From contig OY829652.1 of the NCBI GenBank assembly GCA_963691815.1, positions 19,924,486 through 19,988,485 on the forward strand: a stretch of 64,000 nt of DNA. The letters run 5' to 3'. The notes beneath the pieces were generated by a model that ran no database searches, was not told the origin of the DNA, and saw nothing but the letters and a program-made list of their open reading frames with translations. Each line of letters opens with the position of its first letter. The first letter of the stretch is position 1. The position numbers and the translations under genes were made by a program. Positions 1 to 13,036 of the stretch are shown here, piece after piece. This DNA comes from Echiichthys vipera (lineage: Eukaryota; Chordata; Actinopteri; Perciformes; Trachinidae).

Positions 1-3000
1 GTGCTGTGCCTATATTCACCCTCTGTTTGAGACACCCTGTTGAAGCGCCTGTCACTTTAAGACCCCCTCGAGAAAAAGTCCATTTTGCTTTGGTTGGTCA
101 GCATTTGTGCATTTGTGCTCTCCAATCCTCCAGGAAGAGTGCCTGGCTTTAATGTCAATTTGACATAGTGGCTAAACCGTGTAAATACAACTTCCATCAC
201 ATGCCATTGGGCCCCAAAAGACCCGCAGACTTAGATTGAGTGAGAGACGTCTGTAGATCAGTACATATTTTTTTTAGCATCACAACCAACATTATATGAC
301 TTGTTTCACTATCAAAATATGATTCATTCAGGGATTTGGAATGTCCACATTCCAGTTAGAGGAGCATTATACAGGAGGATAGTTGGCTCAGCCGGCAGAA
401 GTCTCTAACACGTTTGCTTTATTGGCCCCATAGTCCAGAAGCAGTGCTAAAGATTCATACTGTCTGTGATTGCGTTTGAGGGAAGGACTGTAATGGAGTG
501 TAACAGCACTTTCTACTGTGAAAAATACCAATAAAGGCTTTTAAACCAAAAACGGACATGTTTCAGCAGGAATGTGATCATAAATTGGGGGAAAATTCTC
601 CAAAAAATCTCCCACCAAGATTACAGGCCTCCGTGAAATTAGCATGTAGCTACATGTAACAGCATATGTAAACACTGCAGTAACGTGCCTGGAGAAGATG
701 ACCATACTGTATAAAGATGTAAACTTAAGCAGAGAGTAGAGTTTTTTTTCTCACAGGGAACCTTTTGCCATGTTTAATATAAACATCTCACATAGTAATA
801 TATGACAGAAAATAAGGAAACACATAGGTCCCCTTTAACATGCTTCATACACTAAAGGGTGTAACCGCAATCATGTTATCAGGTTTCCCTTTTAAATGAT
901 CGTCATTTAGGTAAATCATGTTGATTTATTAATTATTTTGGAGAAAAATGCACAATGTTTAAGCTGTCCAGATGTAGCAGGATGTGCTCACATTGCATTT
1001 AAAAAATCACTTGAAAGTTCCCGGTCCCTATGATGCCTTGTATGATAATTCCCTCCTCGCTGCACTCTTTGTAATTCTGTCTTCTTCTTTCTTAATTTGA
1101 CATTGAGATGTGTTAAGACGGTAATGTGAGACAGCTGCTGCGGTGAAAAGTGTCTGTGTTGAAATGAGCTGTCACTGACTTTAGCTCCAGAGAGAGTCAT
1201 ACAGCGGAGATAAGGTCAGGGAGAGGGGGTATTGTGGGAAGCATTGTGCATGCCACTGTGTGTTTGAAAGAGAGAGAGGCTGAAGTGGAAAACTGTAACA
1301 AATGACCTATCAAGCAGAGGTGTGAGAACTGTGTGGAGAGAGAAAGACGGGAAGCATGGGAATAAATGAGAGGTAGGACAGGTTGGGGAGGAAAAGGCCA
1401 GGGAAAACCGATGAAAACTAGCCTCTTGGATGATTCTGGCATTTTAACAGCAATGTCCATCAATATGCACTGTCCCTGAGCTATATAAGGTTAATATTTT
1501 GTTAATATAGTGATTTTATTGAAGGGTAATTCTCAGGGACCCTTTTAAACTCCTAAATATGGCTTGTCCTCTGCTTGAGAAGCAAATATAACCTTGTCAG
1601 TCTTTCAGATTCTCTGGAGAAATCAGGGGCTGCACAGAGCCATGTTAGATCCCGTTTTGTACTGTGTGAGCTGCCGCACTGACAGTTGCTGCACTGCTCC
1701 TCTGTAGCCACAGGCAATTAGTGAATGATAAATTCTGAAAATGGAAGTTTTGAATGGGGGGAGGGGGTCTTTAGAAATTGATTTGTCTACAGTAAATATA
1801 TTTTACAGCTGCAAAAAATTCCCACTTGCCCCAAACTGGGTGGTCTTTCTCTTCCAAGCTAGGGTCCTCTACCAGAGGCCTATCCGAGGGTTCTGCACAG
1901 TATCTTATCCTGTTCCTAGGACTCCGCTCTTCTGGACGGACATCTCAGATGTTGTTCCTGGAATTTGCTAGTCACTGTCCTGGCTGGGGGGTTACAGCCC
2001 TGAGTGCTACGATTACCACTAACCGTACCACTACCACACTTCTGACAAAAATGGAACCACTGGAGACATGACACTTCATTCCCTGTTATGCTATGGTGTA
2101 CAATATAATGCTGTGCAATACTACTCACAGAAATCAGAATAATTCCAAAGATACTGAATATGTCAGGCTGAATATTTGGGAAATGTGTAAAAAGATATGC
2201 ATAAGACACATCCAGCATATTTCTATTTAATGGATCGCAGCCATGGAAAATATTTAGTCTTGGGTTTAATATCTCACTCAGTGTCAACAGTGTAGTTTCA
2301 ATTTAAAGATATAACAAGATGATACAGCATAAATATGCATCCTGTTAGCAAACTTGAAAAATTAGGATTTTTAGACAGTACAAAATATGGATGTGAAACA
2401 TTGAACTATGAACCGTCAAAGTGAAATATAGCTCTCTAGCAGGAGACTTTGAAAAGGAGGTAAACGAATACCTGCATGACGCACTCCAAGTTGCGAGTTA
2501 CTCCAACCCAACAGCCAGAGTCGAACTGGAGTCAAACTCTTCTTTGAAGTGTGGAAATGTGGTGCTCAACTTGCAGAACTTTCCTCTCACTGTTGAAGCT
2601 GCATGAACCCACCCCTCTGGTTCACTGTAGTGCTTTTGCATGTGTGTGTGCATTGCACTTAATTACATAGAAAGTGACGTCACGTCATAAGCCTTTATGC
2701 AATTTAAACAGCAAATTATAAAAAACATTTACAAGGAAAATTAGCTAAAAGAGACCAAAACCGTTTTTTGTACCAGACTTAAATGTGTACATTTTTATTT
2801 CTTCTGTAACTTTGAGCATTTTGAAATGGGGTCTATGAGCACTTTCCCGCTTTTGGCGTCAGACTCAAATGGCCATTCAAGGAAGGCCCTTTTTAGCACT
2901 TCCATGTTGGCTTCATTTTCCAGCATCTGAGGTTGCCACTTTAATTTTTACAACTTTAAAAACAATAAGCTGCTCTACACAGTATTAACAATCGATCATA

Positions 3001-6000
3001 AAGCCTTGTAACACAAAAGACCTCGCTCATAGTGACAAACTCACATAGAATAATCACCTGACTCTGCACTTGTCCTCTTCCCTGCAGAGCATTTTATCAT
3101 CTTTCAGATCAGTGTTTTGGTTCAGAACTAACAACTTAATGTTTTCAGCATTTAGCAGCTAAAGAGCCATTTATTTTCTTCAGGAGTTGGTGGAAAGAAA
3201 ATAGAGCTAAAAGCAGACTGAATATTGAAAATACATTCATGAGATGTTTAGAAACACATGTCCAAAAAATGCTTATGTTGTGCTCTGTCTGTGTAAATAA
3301 GCAACTGTTTGCTACAAAGTTTGTCATATCAGCTTAATAAGGTGATAATCAATTACGGTATTATTAATCAAGGCTTTGCCACTGGGATCAGTCCTGCTCC
3401 ACTCTATTCAAAATTTATGGAAACAGCATTGGTTTTCACTTGTATGCAGCCGATACATTTACTTACTGCTCTGCTCCGACACAGTATAAAGCTGTTTGTC
3501 AGTTACAAAAGGCTTTTGATACTGTACAACACACCTTTTATGATCTGAAAGTGATTTTGAATCCTGACAAAACAAAACTCACAAACCTTTCATCTATTAT
3601 TACATTTCAGGGCAATGTGATTGAGGTGTATCTTAAATACCTAGGATTATTAACAGTGATTCTTTCTCTTCCAAGCCTCACATTCAGCAAGTTGAAGCTG
3701 GGTTTTAATTTCAGAAATGCTTTCATTTTGATGCAGAAACGACAATGGCAATGTGGTGATGTTCTATGCATGCATTCTCTCAATGTCTTCACTACTCCAA
3801 TGCTTTATACCATGGAGCACTGAGGTTCATTACAAATCTTAAGTTCCTATCATACACTGCTATCTGTATGCTATGGTTGGGTGGCCTGCGTTTTCAATCT
3901 GTAGGCGTACAGATGTCCTCATTTATAAGGTGATTCTTAACTTGCTTTGTGAACTGTCTCCATTCTGTGATACATTTTCAAGACTTACTCTCGCTACCTG
4001 TCCCAAGTGTCCATCGTAAAATGAGAAAAAGGGCTTTTAGTTGTGCGGCTTGGAATTTGCTGCAGACTGATCTGGGTCTAGGGGAGCTGATCTCTTTATA
4101 TGTTTTTAAAGGGAGACTGAAGAAGTTGGGGGAAGATACATCAGGTTATAGATGCTTTGACTGAGTAATGTGCTCTGTAATCTAGGATAGAATGTGTTTT
4201 CAGTATAATCATAGTTTATTGTCTGTAACTGTTATATCTTGTATGTCTGAAACGTTATGTAATGTACTGCTGCAGGAGATTTTTAATCTCATTGAGGCTT
4301 TTCCTGGTAAAAAAAAATAAATTCAAAATAAAAATATAAACAGCTTTCACTTAGCAAGCTTAATGCAGTTTGAAGGGGGAACAAGAGGGGAAAAAGTTTG
4401 CTAATGTGCTAAAATGATACAGGCTGCTGTGGCTGCTGCAATCCTAATAGATGGATGGAGAGTACATGCAGCACAAGATTTCTGCTATTAGCATACTACA
4501 GTGTCAGTGTAATTGTGTAAATGAGTGGTTTCAGAATGGACTTCCAACTAAAATATATATCACTGTACAACACTACAGATTATACCGATACACATCAATG
4601 TCAGAATGAAGGAAAAGGCTAAGATTCACACTGGGAGGAGAATCAGTGAGAAAAGGCAGAGTGCACAAGTGATAAATGAGAGCAAGAGGAATGGGACACA
4701 TGTGTGAAGGATGCATCATGCACAGGGGAACAGTTGAGGGAGTTGTGTTTCACTAAGCGGAACACTGAATGGATGAAGGAATTAAAGCAAAAAGAAAGTG
4801 GTGTGAGGGGCAAACAGAGAATGAAGGATGAGAGGGAGGGAGTCCGGAGAGGGTGATGGAAGAGGAAACAGAATGAATGATGAGAAGGTGGAGCCAGAGG
4901 CAGGAAGAGAAAGGAAAGGGTGGCAGAAAGAATAGAAGGATGAGAGGGAGGAGAAATAGATGAAACATGCAGTGGCAGAGATACATGCAGAGAGTGAACA
5001 ATGAGAAATGTGGAGAAAATGGAAAGTTAATAGGCTGAGAGAACACGCAAGTAATGTTCACCTTGTGTGAAAGTAAATAAATAATTCTGATGCAGTTTTA
5101 CTTAGAATGAAGAACATTCTTGAACATGCATACTATAGAAAAATATGTATGTCAGCTACTTCAGACAAATTTTCCAAGACCTCCAATTTCTGGAGGGAAA
5201 GGTTGTGATGAGTGTCCCTGCGGCAGGATGAAAAAGTAGATACATCTCGGTTAACTGTGATAGGCTAAAGGCCTCTCCCTGCATAGGTTCGACATTGGAA
5301 TCGGGGGTGCTGCTAGCGACTATCTGAAACAGACGATCAATCTGATTGGCCAGTTGTAAAGACGAGAAAGTATGCTGGATTTTACCTTCTTTCGGTCCTA
5401 TCTCAATCCTAGAGTGTCTGTTTTATCTAGGTGTTAATTACCAATACACAAGGCATTCTTCAGCGAAAGCAAGAGCTATAAAGTGCATGTTACCCCAGGA
5501 CATTGGGGTAAACAAACACAGGACTTTTACCCAGGAGACCACGGCTCACATCCCAGCCTTGTCTGTTATATTATGGCTTTAAGCCCCGCTTTCCAGTAAG
5601 GCAATTTGGAAAAGCTATAAAGACTTTTGCCTTCAGACATTGTCAAAGTCAGTTTGTTTCAAGCATACCCTACCTTTAAAAATCAGTTTACTACAGCAAA
5701 CATGTTCTTTTCAATAAACTTTCACTTCTTCCAAGGTTTAGTATTTAGTATTTTTTTAATGGAATATGAAATTAATTATGGAGAACAGTACACACATTAA
5801 AAAATATTAAATAAACCAACTAAATTAATTTACTTGTGGTGAAAGGTATTTCCCCTCTAAATTAAACACGCTATTTATTTTAGAATCCGTATTAGACGTG
5901 TAACATTTTGTATTGGTCTCAGTGCCAGTCGGTTATGGTTGTTGCTTTATTAGTAATAAGTGAAATGATATCTTCCTCAAGAAAATATAAGTGATAACAG

Positions 6001-6510
6001 ACATTTTCTGCAGTGGGCTGTGGAAATGTGAGAAGGTGGAATAAAGAGGTTGTTTGTAGAAAAAGGGAAAATGATAGAGATAGCTGTTAACAGCAGACTT
6101 CTGTGCTCCTAAATTTCCTTTGTATATTCACACAGGGTTTTTATTATTGCATTACTTTTCCTCGATACTGTGGTCAGTGGGCATGCAACCTGGTTGCTTT
6201 CTGTCACCATTCCCACTCAATGTCACATTAATCTTTGAAACCTGCCCTGATAAAATAATTGATTGATTGTGTAACTGTATTACTGTATCTATCAGTGCTG
6301 CTGCAGTAGTTTCAGCATACTGAATGACTGTAGCTCATGATTTATGAATGACTACCAAGGGTGATTATCTGACCTGAGGATTTTTGTCTTCTCTCCATCT
6401 CACCCCATCTGTCTTGCTCCCTGTCAAACCCCTGCTCCTCTCATTCTCAATCTCTCTGGCCCTCACTCTCTCTTGCTCCCCCAACCCTTTGCCTTCCCTC
6501 TCTACCTCAG
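1..6510 (+). other. Probable intron 1 of kcng4, left part outside window
   Basis: No exon with a T1 tetramerisation domain or an S1 segment can be found here on the + strand, yet the kcng4 exon at 6511 begins at a splice acceptor in the middle of the protein. KCNG-family genes generally have the N-terminal half in one upstream coding exon, so this stretch is best read as intron. It contains a decayed LINE (about 3349-4333) and A/G-rich low-complexity sequence near 4620-5000. Nothing else in it is recognisable by eye. That it is intronic is inference. Confidence 0.6.
3349..4333 (+). mobile_element. Decayed non-LTR retrotransposon 3' end (L2/CR1-like LINE)
   Basis: Translating pieces in different frames gives a reverse-transcriptase-like trail. 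A YAADT segment near 3441 stands where active elements have YADDT. It is followed by a CSAP, QLQKAFD, LNPDKTK series and a YLGLL segment. A later block (3988-4161) reads VPSVHRKMRKRAFSCAAWN then LISLYVFKGRLKKL, as in the C terminus of fish L2-type ORF2. The 3' end has the GAGATTTTTAATCTC palindrome and an A-rich tail (4275-4333) seen in this LINE group. Frameshifts, stops and the damaged catalytic motif show it is dead. The clade assignment is from memory. Confidence 0.7.
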
Positions 6511-7383
6511 GGTGAGTGTTCCTCCAAGTGCTACAACATGTTCATCATAGAGACGGTGTGTGTGGCCTGGTTCTCCCTGGAATTCATCTTGCGGTTCATT
6601 CAGGCCCCCAGCAAGCTGGACTTTCTCCGCGGGCCGCTCAACATCATCGACGCCATGGCCATCCTTCCCTACTACGTCTCCCTGGTGGTGTCAGAGGAGG
6701 ACACGGCCATGGATCATGAGAGGCCAGGAGGAGGTAAAGGCTACTTGGACAAGCTGGGCCTAGTGTTGAGGATTCTGCGAGCGCTGAGGATTCTCTATGT
6801 GATGCGGCTTGCTCGCCACTCTCTTGGTCTGCAGACACTAGGGCTGACGGTCAGGCGCAGCACCCGGGAGTTTGGCCTCCTCTTGCTTTTTCTCTGCGTG
6901 GCTGTCACCCTCTTCTCCCCGCTTGTCCACTTGGCTGAGAGCGAGCTCACGGGCACCCATGATTTCAGCAGCATCCCCGCCTCCTACTGGTGGGCCATTA
7001 TCTCCATGACGACTGTGGGCTACGGCGACATGGTGCCCAGGTCCATTCCAGGACAGGTTGTAGCGCTGAGCAGCATCCTCAGCGGGATCCTCATCATGGC
7101 TTTCCCTGCTACCTCCATCTTCCACATGTTCTCCCGCTCCTACCAAGAGCTCAAGATGGAGCATGACCGGTTGTTCAAAGAGGAGTGCGCGGCTGCTGCG
7201 GCTGCTGCCGCTGAGGAGCTGCAGGAAGTTGGAGGTGAAGGAGTGGGGGGAAACTCAGCTCCACCTGGGATGGGATTACGCCTAGACAAGGAAATTGTGC
7301 ACTCACTGGAATCTCTTGCTCTGTTAGGGAAAGGTGGTGAAGCTGCAGCTAACAACCACAGCCTGCCACCAGCAGCTTTCTGA
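6511..7383 (+). CDS. kcng4: Kv6.4 silent voltage-gated K+ channel subunit, last coding exon
   Basis: This exon encodes the C-terminal 290 residues of a modifier (electrically silent) Kv subunit. Such subunits do not form channels alone but join Kv2 subunits in the plasma membrane and shift their gating. The exon opens at an acceptor (6501-6510, ctacctcag) in frame with nine residues (GECSSKCYN) before the first Met. Counting from the exon start: S2 at about 10-31, S3 at about 43-60, S4 with regularly spaced arginines (LVLRILRALRILYVMRLAR) at about 84-102, S5 at about 120-141, the pore with TTVGYGD at 167-173, and S6 at about 182-207. S6 carries FPATSIF where pore-forming Kv channels have the PxP hinge, a known feature of KCNG subunits. 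The S3-S4 loop (VSEEDTAMDHERP) and flanking wfdc1 favour Kv6.4 over Kv6.1-6.3. The C-terminal tail is poorly conserved and includes eight alanines at 227-234. The T1 domain and S1 must lie in an exon left of the window. Confidence 0.9.
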   Translation, partial: GECSSKCYNMFIIETVCVAWFSLEFILRFIQAPSKLDFLRGPLNIIDAMAILPYYVSLVVSEEDTAMDHERPGGGKGYLDKLGLVLRILRALRILYVMRLARHSLGLQTLGLTVRRSTREFGLLLLFLCVAVTLFSPLVHLAESELTGTHDFSSIPASYWWAIISMTTVGYGDMVPRSIPGQVVALSSILSGILIMAFPATSIFHMFSRSYQELKMEHDRLFKEECAAAAAAAAEELQEVGGEGVGGNSAPPGMGLRLDKEIVHSLESLALLGKGGEAAANNHSLPPAAF

Positions 7384-7544
7384 ACAGTACACTGACTGAC
7401 TGTCCTAAGCATCAGAGAAGAAATGAGTCCACTAATTTCTGTGTTTTACACATTAAGTACTGCAAATGACTGTTGTTCCAAAGGACTGGCCTCCCATAAG
7501 ATTGTGAAGGTATCAGCAATGCATTGGATGAAAGGAGAATACAC

Positions 7545-7550
7545 AATAAA
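7545..7550 (+). promoter_or_regulatory. Candidate kcng4 poly(A) signal AATAAA
   Basis: A canonical AATAAA lies about 160 bases after the kcng4 stop codon. This is a plausible 3' end for a short 3' UTR. Other A-rich hexamers occur downstream, so the site actually used is not certain. Confidence 0.4.
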
Positions 7551-8924
7551 CACTTTTGCTCTTTGGTCTATTCATAAGGAATACAAGTGTGCACACTGTA
7601 GACTGCACAGAAACAGAAAGACTATAAACCCTTTAAATTGTACGGTCCAGTTTGTCTGACTGAAGCCTCCGCAGCCATATTAGTAACAAGCTGCTTTCAT
7701 AAACATGCAATATTCAATCCAAAGTTGCTTTCCTTCCACTGTGAAAATACTTAGAAGCCCAACTGCAACTTTTAGTTGTATTCTTATTATTTTTCAATAT
7801 GTTGCCTACAGTATGACCTGGAAATGTTTCTCATACTGAATACTCTACTTTTCTGTCATTAATTCAAAGATGTGCTCCTTTTAGTTAATTTTTGAGAAGC
7901 TTGAAGCCATGTTCTGATAAGAAATATAAACAAACTCATACTTTATATATATCCATCTCTATCTCTCATGTATGTTGGTATGCATGGGGAAGTCATGATC
8001 CAAATTGTTTTTTTAAATCAGTTGAAGACGTGAAAGGATGCAAAGAAACAAGGAGAGAGAGGGTGTGTGAATGAGAAAGAATGAGCGCTAACAACTATGA
8101 TGTTTGCAATGCTCCAAATAAAAGCTCTCCTAGTAATCTGAGAGAAATCCATTTTCTGGGCTACAGTTTTTTTTTGGTTTGTTCTGAGTATACCAGTATA
8201 ATCTCCTTGGCTAGCATTTCTGAAGAAACAGCTGTCCGAGTCAAATGCACAGATAAGTATTTTGTTCAGCACAGTTCTGTGACAATCCCCTTCTTACATC
8301 ACCTCCTTGTATAAATGTGCACAATTACACCACTCTGGCAGCCTGCCATGTCTCTCTCCAAATTGTAGTAATGTAATCCCTGCTTGACGTTACACTGGAA
8401 TAAACAGATCCTCTCGTCCTCTCAAGCCTGGTGTGGCATCCAAAACGGATAGAGTCATCCTCCTTTTTCTGGGAATAGTGGTCAGCTGCTTGGGGTCCAA
8501 GAAGGATGTGGAGGCAAGTAGGGACATGCCAGATGTGGATGTAATCTAGATTAAAGTTAGGATTAAAAACCCCACGGGAAAATGGGTTTCTGCCTGAAAC
8601 TAAACTTCATCCAGTTGCTTTGAATTTGATTTAGCTTTTTCCACCGCAATCGCTTTTGGTGTATATTGGCATCTCTCCCATATGGCATCCCATTTTACCA
8701 GCTATAGCTCTAGTGAGAATATAGGTACAGTGGAATTTGTAAGTGGAACTGCTGCAGTGACATATGGCCCAGGGTATAACCAGCTGTTGCTGGTGATGTA
8801 TTATATTATAGGCTAAATTCTGAACTCTCTTAGAGTAACTACATTTTTTAACATCTATATGTGTCAAATTGTCAGAAGAACCTGCAAATATTATTTCATT
8901 AAGTCTGCTTTTAATTTAGAATTG

Positions 8925-9150
8925 ACCAAACTAAGCGATCCCAATGATGGACCTTTGTTATAGACAAAGCAACCCTCTCTCTAAATACAGAATAACTCAG
9001 TACAACCCTGGTCAGATGCGTACATGAACTGATGAAGCCTCTTGGATGAGAGGTGAAAGGTCTTCCTAGACAAATGACCAAGTCCAGTTGCTTTTGACTG
9101 GAACTGCTTTGGGGATAACGATGACCTGGACGAATGAGAATATTCACAGG
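8925..9150 (+). mobile_element. Teleost interspersed repeat, possibly Penelope-like 3' tail
   Basis: The segment around 9027-9140 (GATGAAGCCTCTTGGATGAG, then GTCCAGTTGC and ATGACCTGGA) matches, from memory, a sequence found in many copies in teleost genomes downstream of Penelope-type retroelement ORFs. No coding part is visible in this copy. The family name is a recollection, and the repeat status is firmer than the class. Confidence 0.5.
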
Positions 9151-9482
9151 CTTAACTCAGTACAACTTCTCCTTTAAAGTAGACCACAATTTCTAAGTGA
9201 TCAACATATCTTATGTGAGGGCAGCAGAAAAATTATATAGCTTTCACCTCCTGACATGTTTTAAAAAGTTTCGGTTGAGGTGTATTTGAGTATTTGGTCA
9301 CCTTTGATTCTGTGAATCAGATAATGTAATGTAACTCAAAACTCTGTGGCACATAGCTGCCATTTCTGTTACCTCAGAAAGGTTGACTACATCCAACAAG
9401 CAGCTCATTATATGTGAAATCATATGTGCCTTCATCAAACTTCTGAACCAAGTATCATGCTCATATATTTTATCATACATAA

Positions 9483-9738
9483 GGGGCTTTCACACCTCAG
9501 AACAGTAACTCACAGCCTCCAGTCATTTCAGTGAGGGGAGGCAGCAGAGGGGAAGCTGTTTTGATCGCAGCGATAGGGGTTTGAAGCGACTGACGCCCAC
9601 ATGAACACGTACACTGAAGTTCTGGCGGTAACCCCTCAGCGGCTGGAGACGCTTTTAAAAGCGCTTTGCTTTTTTCGGAAACGCTGTTGAAGGTAGGTGG
9701 TTGACAGGGGGTTGCTGCGCGGGGGTGGGAAGGCAGCT
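9483..9738. repeat. GC-rich block, suspected Harbinger-type MITE
   Basis: This block is clearly more GC- and CpG-rich than its AT-rich surroundings. It starts GGGGCTTTCACACC directly after a TAA. It ends near a TTAA, with a right end whose reverse complement (GCTGCCTTCCCACC) matches the left end at about 10 of 14 positions. TAA target-site duplications and G-rich ends are typical of PIF/Harbinger elements. The match is imperfect, so the boundaries are tentative. Confidence 0.3.
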
Positions 9739-10604
9739 TAAACTGTAAATGACAATTTACTCATTACAATGTAAGTTTAAGGTTGGATGACAACAATTCA
9801 ATCGTTTCCTCATAAACCTGTCATTATCTTTAGGCTTGATAAATGACTCACACTGTTTCTGTTAACTGAATATCCCCAAACTGATGCCACTGGAAATAAA
9901 ATGAGATGAGTGTTTTTAAGGCACTTATTCAGTCTCGTGTTGCTTTCTCGAAACAAATGGGGTGATGCCAGTGATGAGGCTATTAAGTCACATAACTGGT
10001 TGCTGAACTGTTTCCCATATAATGAAAGTACTTAAAGTGCCAGTAATTGTTTTGCACTTTTAAAGGCAACTAGAATCATTCATGTTTAATTGAGTAAAAG
10101 ATTTATGATCACATAAATGTATATAATAAATTAAGCTTTTATACATAGTTCTTTTGCACACACACACAGAGGCAGGTAAAGCAGAGGTTGTTTCTTGGGA
10201 TCTCATTGAGATGGATCTCCTGTCTAATCCCTCTTGCAGCCTCCTCTTTGGATCTTGTCTGCAGGCTCATCACATACGTTGCTGCTGCCAAAGACATTTG
10301 CACTCCCCTGCTGAACACATTCATAGCTCTTACAGTTTCAATCCATGACCAGAATCAGGCTTTATCTGTATTTTCTTACAGTCTTTCTTTCTCGCTGTCT
10401 TGTTTTACATTTTGTTTTCAGATTTTTTTTTCTGTCCTGCTTCTCTTTGTCTCTTCTCTCTTAAATAAACCCATAAATTTAATTGATACAAGTGCTAAGC
10501 TGAAACAATATGATGAAACCATTAGTCATACAGGCAATACGGCAATGTCTAATTTATTCAAAAAGTTAAAACATGTAATCATCAAAAGTTTCCAAAAGCA
10601 TATC

Positions 10605-10740
<136 letters not shown>

Positions 10741-11563
10741 TCCACATATACACAGACTGCACACACCTACTCACACTGGAGACTGAGGGTTTTAGTGAGG
10801 GTTTTTCTTGCTCATTGAGAGTCTAAAGGTTGGAGGGGTCACCGTATGCATTCATTGTTCTCATAATGTGGGCGTTGGGAAGCCCTTTGAGACTCTAACT
10901 GTGGTTAAGAATGCTGTACAAATAAACTCAACTTGCAAATGTGTGTCTCTTGCTGCTGGTAAGTGAGCCAAAGATGGAGGTGCAGAGAGGCTGACGCGGA
11001 AGAGTATGAGGTGTTTTAGTGGAGTAAGGTGACGATGAAAACTCATCAGACACGCCAGATGTATTGACTGCCATGTGTCTCATCTGCCTCCCTCTCAGCA
11101 CTGAGCACTGAAAAAAACCCCGCCAAACGCTTATTACACTTGGGGAAAAAAGTCAGGGGAAAGAAAGGTCGATGCTATTCTCAAATTACAATTCTCTATC
11201 GCATCACACGTCTCTGATTCCACAGGAAACAATTCAAGAGAGAGACTGAGTGACTTACTTGTCTCGTCTCACTTAATTAAAAAAAAATAAAGTATCAATT
11301 AAATTATCATATTTGCAGAGGCCACAGAAGGATTCGGTATGATGTGAGTTAGAGACTGTACACTATAGTCCATGTATTCATTAATGTAATTAACAAAATA
11401 AAAATCCTGTAAATGTTCTGGGAAATTTGGCCTTTTACAAGAAATCCACCCACTTCTGGTGAGCCGTTTTTTGATCACGTTTAAGTTTTGTAGTTATTCA
11501 GGTTGGAATAAAATGCAAAAACTAATTGCTTCCTTGCTAAGATAGCCTTACTCTGTCAAAGGT

Positions 11564-11600
11564 AAAAAAAATAAATAAATAAATAAAAATAAAATGAAAA
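11564..11600 (+). repeat. (AAAT)n A-rich microsatellite
   Basis: Short AAATAAAT run with impurities, flanked by a diverged interspersed repeat to its right. Confidence 0.8.
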
Positions 11601-11659
11601 ACAATTGCTGCAAGATAACGTTGGAGTGAGCTTTAAACTTGCTGGTAGGTGAATTTTGT

Positions 11660-11832
11660 AACTCTTTGGACAGAGCCAGGCCAGCTGTTTCCCCCAGCCT
11701 CTATTCTTTATGTTGAGCTGGGCTCACCATATGCTAACTCTAGATTCATTTTTACTAAACAGATAGCAGGTGTCAATCTTCTCATCTAACTTTCTTCAGG
11801 AAAGGAAACGTGTTTCCAACTATTCCTTTATA
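11660..11832 (+). repeat. Interspersed repeat family R1, copy 1
   Basis: It carries the signature GCTGTTTCCCCC, then CTTTATGTTGAGCTGGGCT, then TCTTCTCATCTAACTTTC and CCAACTATTCCTTTA. The same ordered series recurs at about 17275-17395, 29735-29855 (reversed), 29966-30141 and 42115-42245 (reversed). I know this as a widespread teleost repeat but cannot name the family. Confidence 0.75.
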
Positions 11833-12477
11833 ATTATATGAGTGTACTGCATATCGTTGCACAGTTGTAAAATAACAATAAACGAACCTTGTTGTTGTTG
11901 TAACATTGTTGTAACCAGCACTGATCCATGTCCCCAGGGTCCCATGTTCACCCAACTCAATATCCTCTTTATATTAATAAGATATTTCAAAGGGATTAAT
12001 GTTTTCAGTAATGTTTTCTCCTATAGGTCAAATCTTCAATGTATGTTTGGGTCAACATGTTGAAATCACCCACCTACAGCTAAAAAGCATACTGATCAAA
12101 CATATGCCTTCAAATTAGGTTTAGACATATTCTACAGAATGTCCATAGCCAGCTTTACTTACACTTATATACTTATGGTGTCATGGCAGCTACAGTTAAG
12201 TGACATGGGGTCCTCTTAGCCGAGGGATCTTGTGCAAAAAGCGCTCTAATTTTCATAGTGAAGCTATCTCTTGACCTTCAGTGTTCTTCAACCATTAATT
12301 GATAAAGGTATAGTAAAAAAGAGAGAGAGAGTTTGTGTGTGTGTGTTTAGGATTGTGTAGGAACAGGTTTTTGTGCAGCCCTTTTACTGAATTAGCTTTT
12401 TAAAAACATTCCCATCAGGTAAAGATAGGCAGCAGGATGTGTTCATCTTTGGTTATGCTTTCTATATTTGCGGATGA

Positions 12478-12798
12478 ATTTAATGGATTGGATTTATATA
12501 GCACCTTACTCAGTACTCAAGGCGCTTTATAGAGTCCAGGTTCCATTCATTCACACAGACATACATGGTGTGGGTAAACTACGATATAGTCACAGCTGCC
12601 CTGGGGCAGACTGACAGAAGCGTGGCTGCTTATCATCCCCTCCAACCACCTCCTCAAACATACAGCAGTCATACACATTCACACGAGGTTAGGTGGGTGA
12701 AGTGTCTTGCCCAAGGACACAACGACCATGACATAAGTAGGGCGGTAGGGCTTCCGACATTGGCCGACTTGCTCTACCAACTGAGCCTCATCCGCCAA
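12478..12798 (-). mobile_element. tRNA-derived SINE-like repeat, minus orientation
   Basis: The right end, read on the minus strand, begins with a tRNA-like GCTCAGTTGGTAGAGCA, a box A-like promoter. The body contains GTCTTGCCCAAGGACACAACG and GCTGCCCTGGGGCAGACTGA. The left end contains TTTATATAGCACCTTACTC followed by a CAAGGCGCTTTATAGAG stretch. These blocks are familiar from a high-copy teleost SINE-like element. The box B-like region is degenerate. Confidence 0.7.
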
Positions 12799-13036
12799 AA
12801 TGTGGCATACTGTAATATGCTAACATGATGATTATAAAGCAATTAGTCTTGTGCTGGATGAATCAATTGGAACTCATGTTCGTAAACCAATCAGTCATCA
12901 TTAACTTACTGTATGTTGTTAAGCTTTATAACAGATTGTTCATTTACATATTAGCAAGACATATGCTTCATTACATAAATGCTGACCAATACTATGTCGG
13001 CCTATACAATCAAATTAAAGTCAAACAATTGTGGGA

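Noticed and set aside
1916..2287. 123-codon minus-strand frame
   Set aside because: No recognisable domain, ordinary AT-rich sequence and no splice context. Frames of this length are expected by chance in 64 kb.
3440..3823. 127-codon open frame that could be taken for a small protein gene
   Set aside because: It reads as a broken reverse-transcriptase fragment (YAADT in place of YADDT) in a LINE relic with frameshifts on both sides.
4753..5061. 102-codon minus-strand frame rich in F, L, S and P, like a membrane protein
   Set aside because: It is the complement of an A/G-rich low-complexity stretch; composition explains the hydrophobic look and no family motif is seen.
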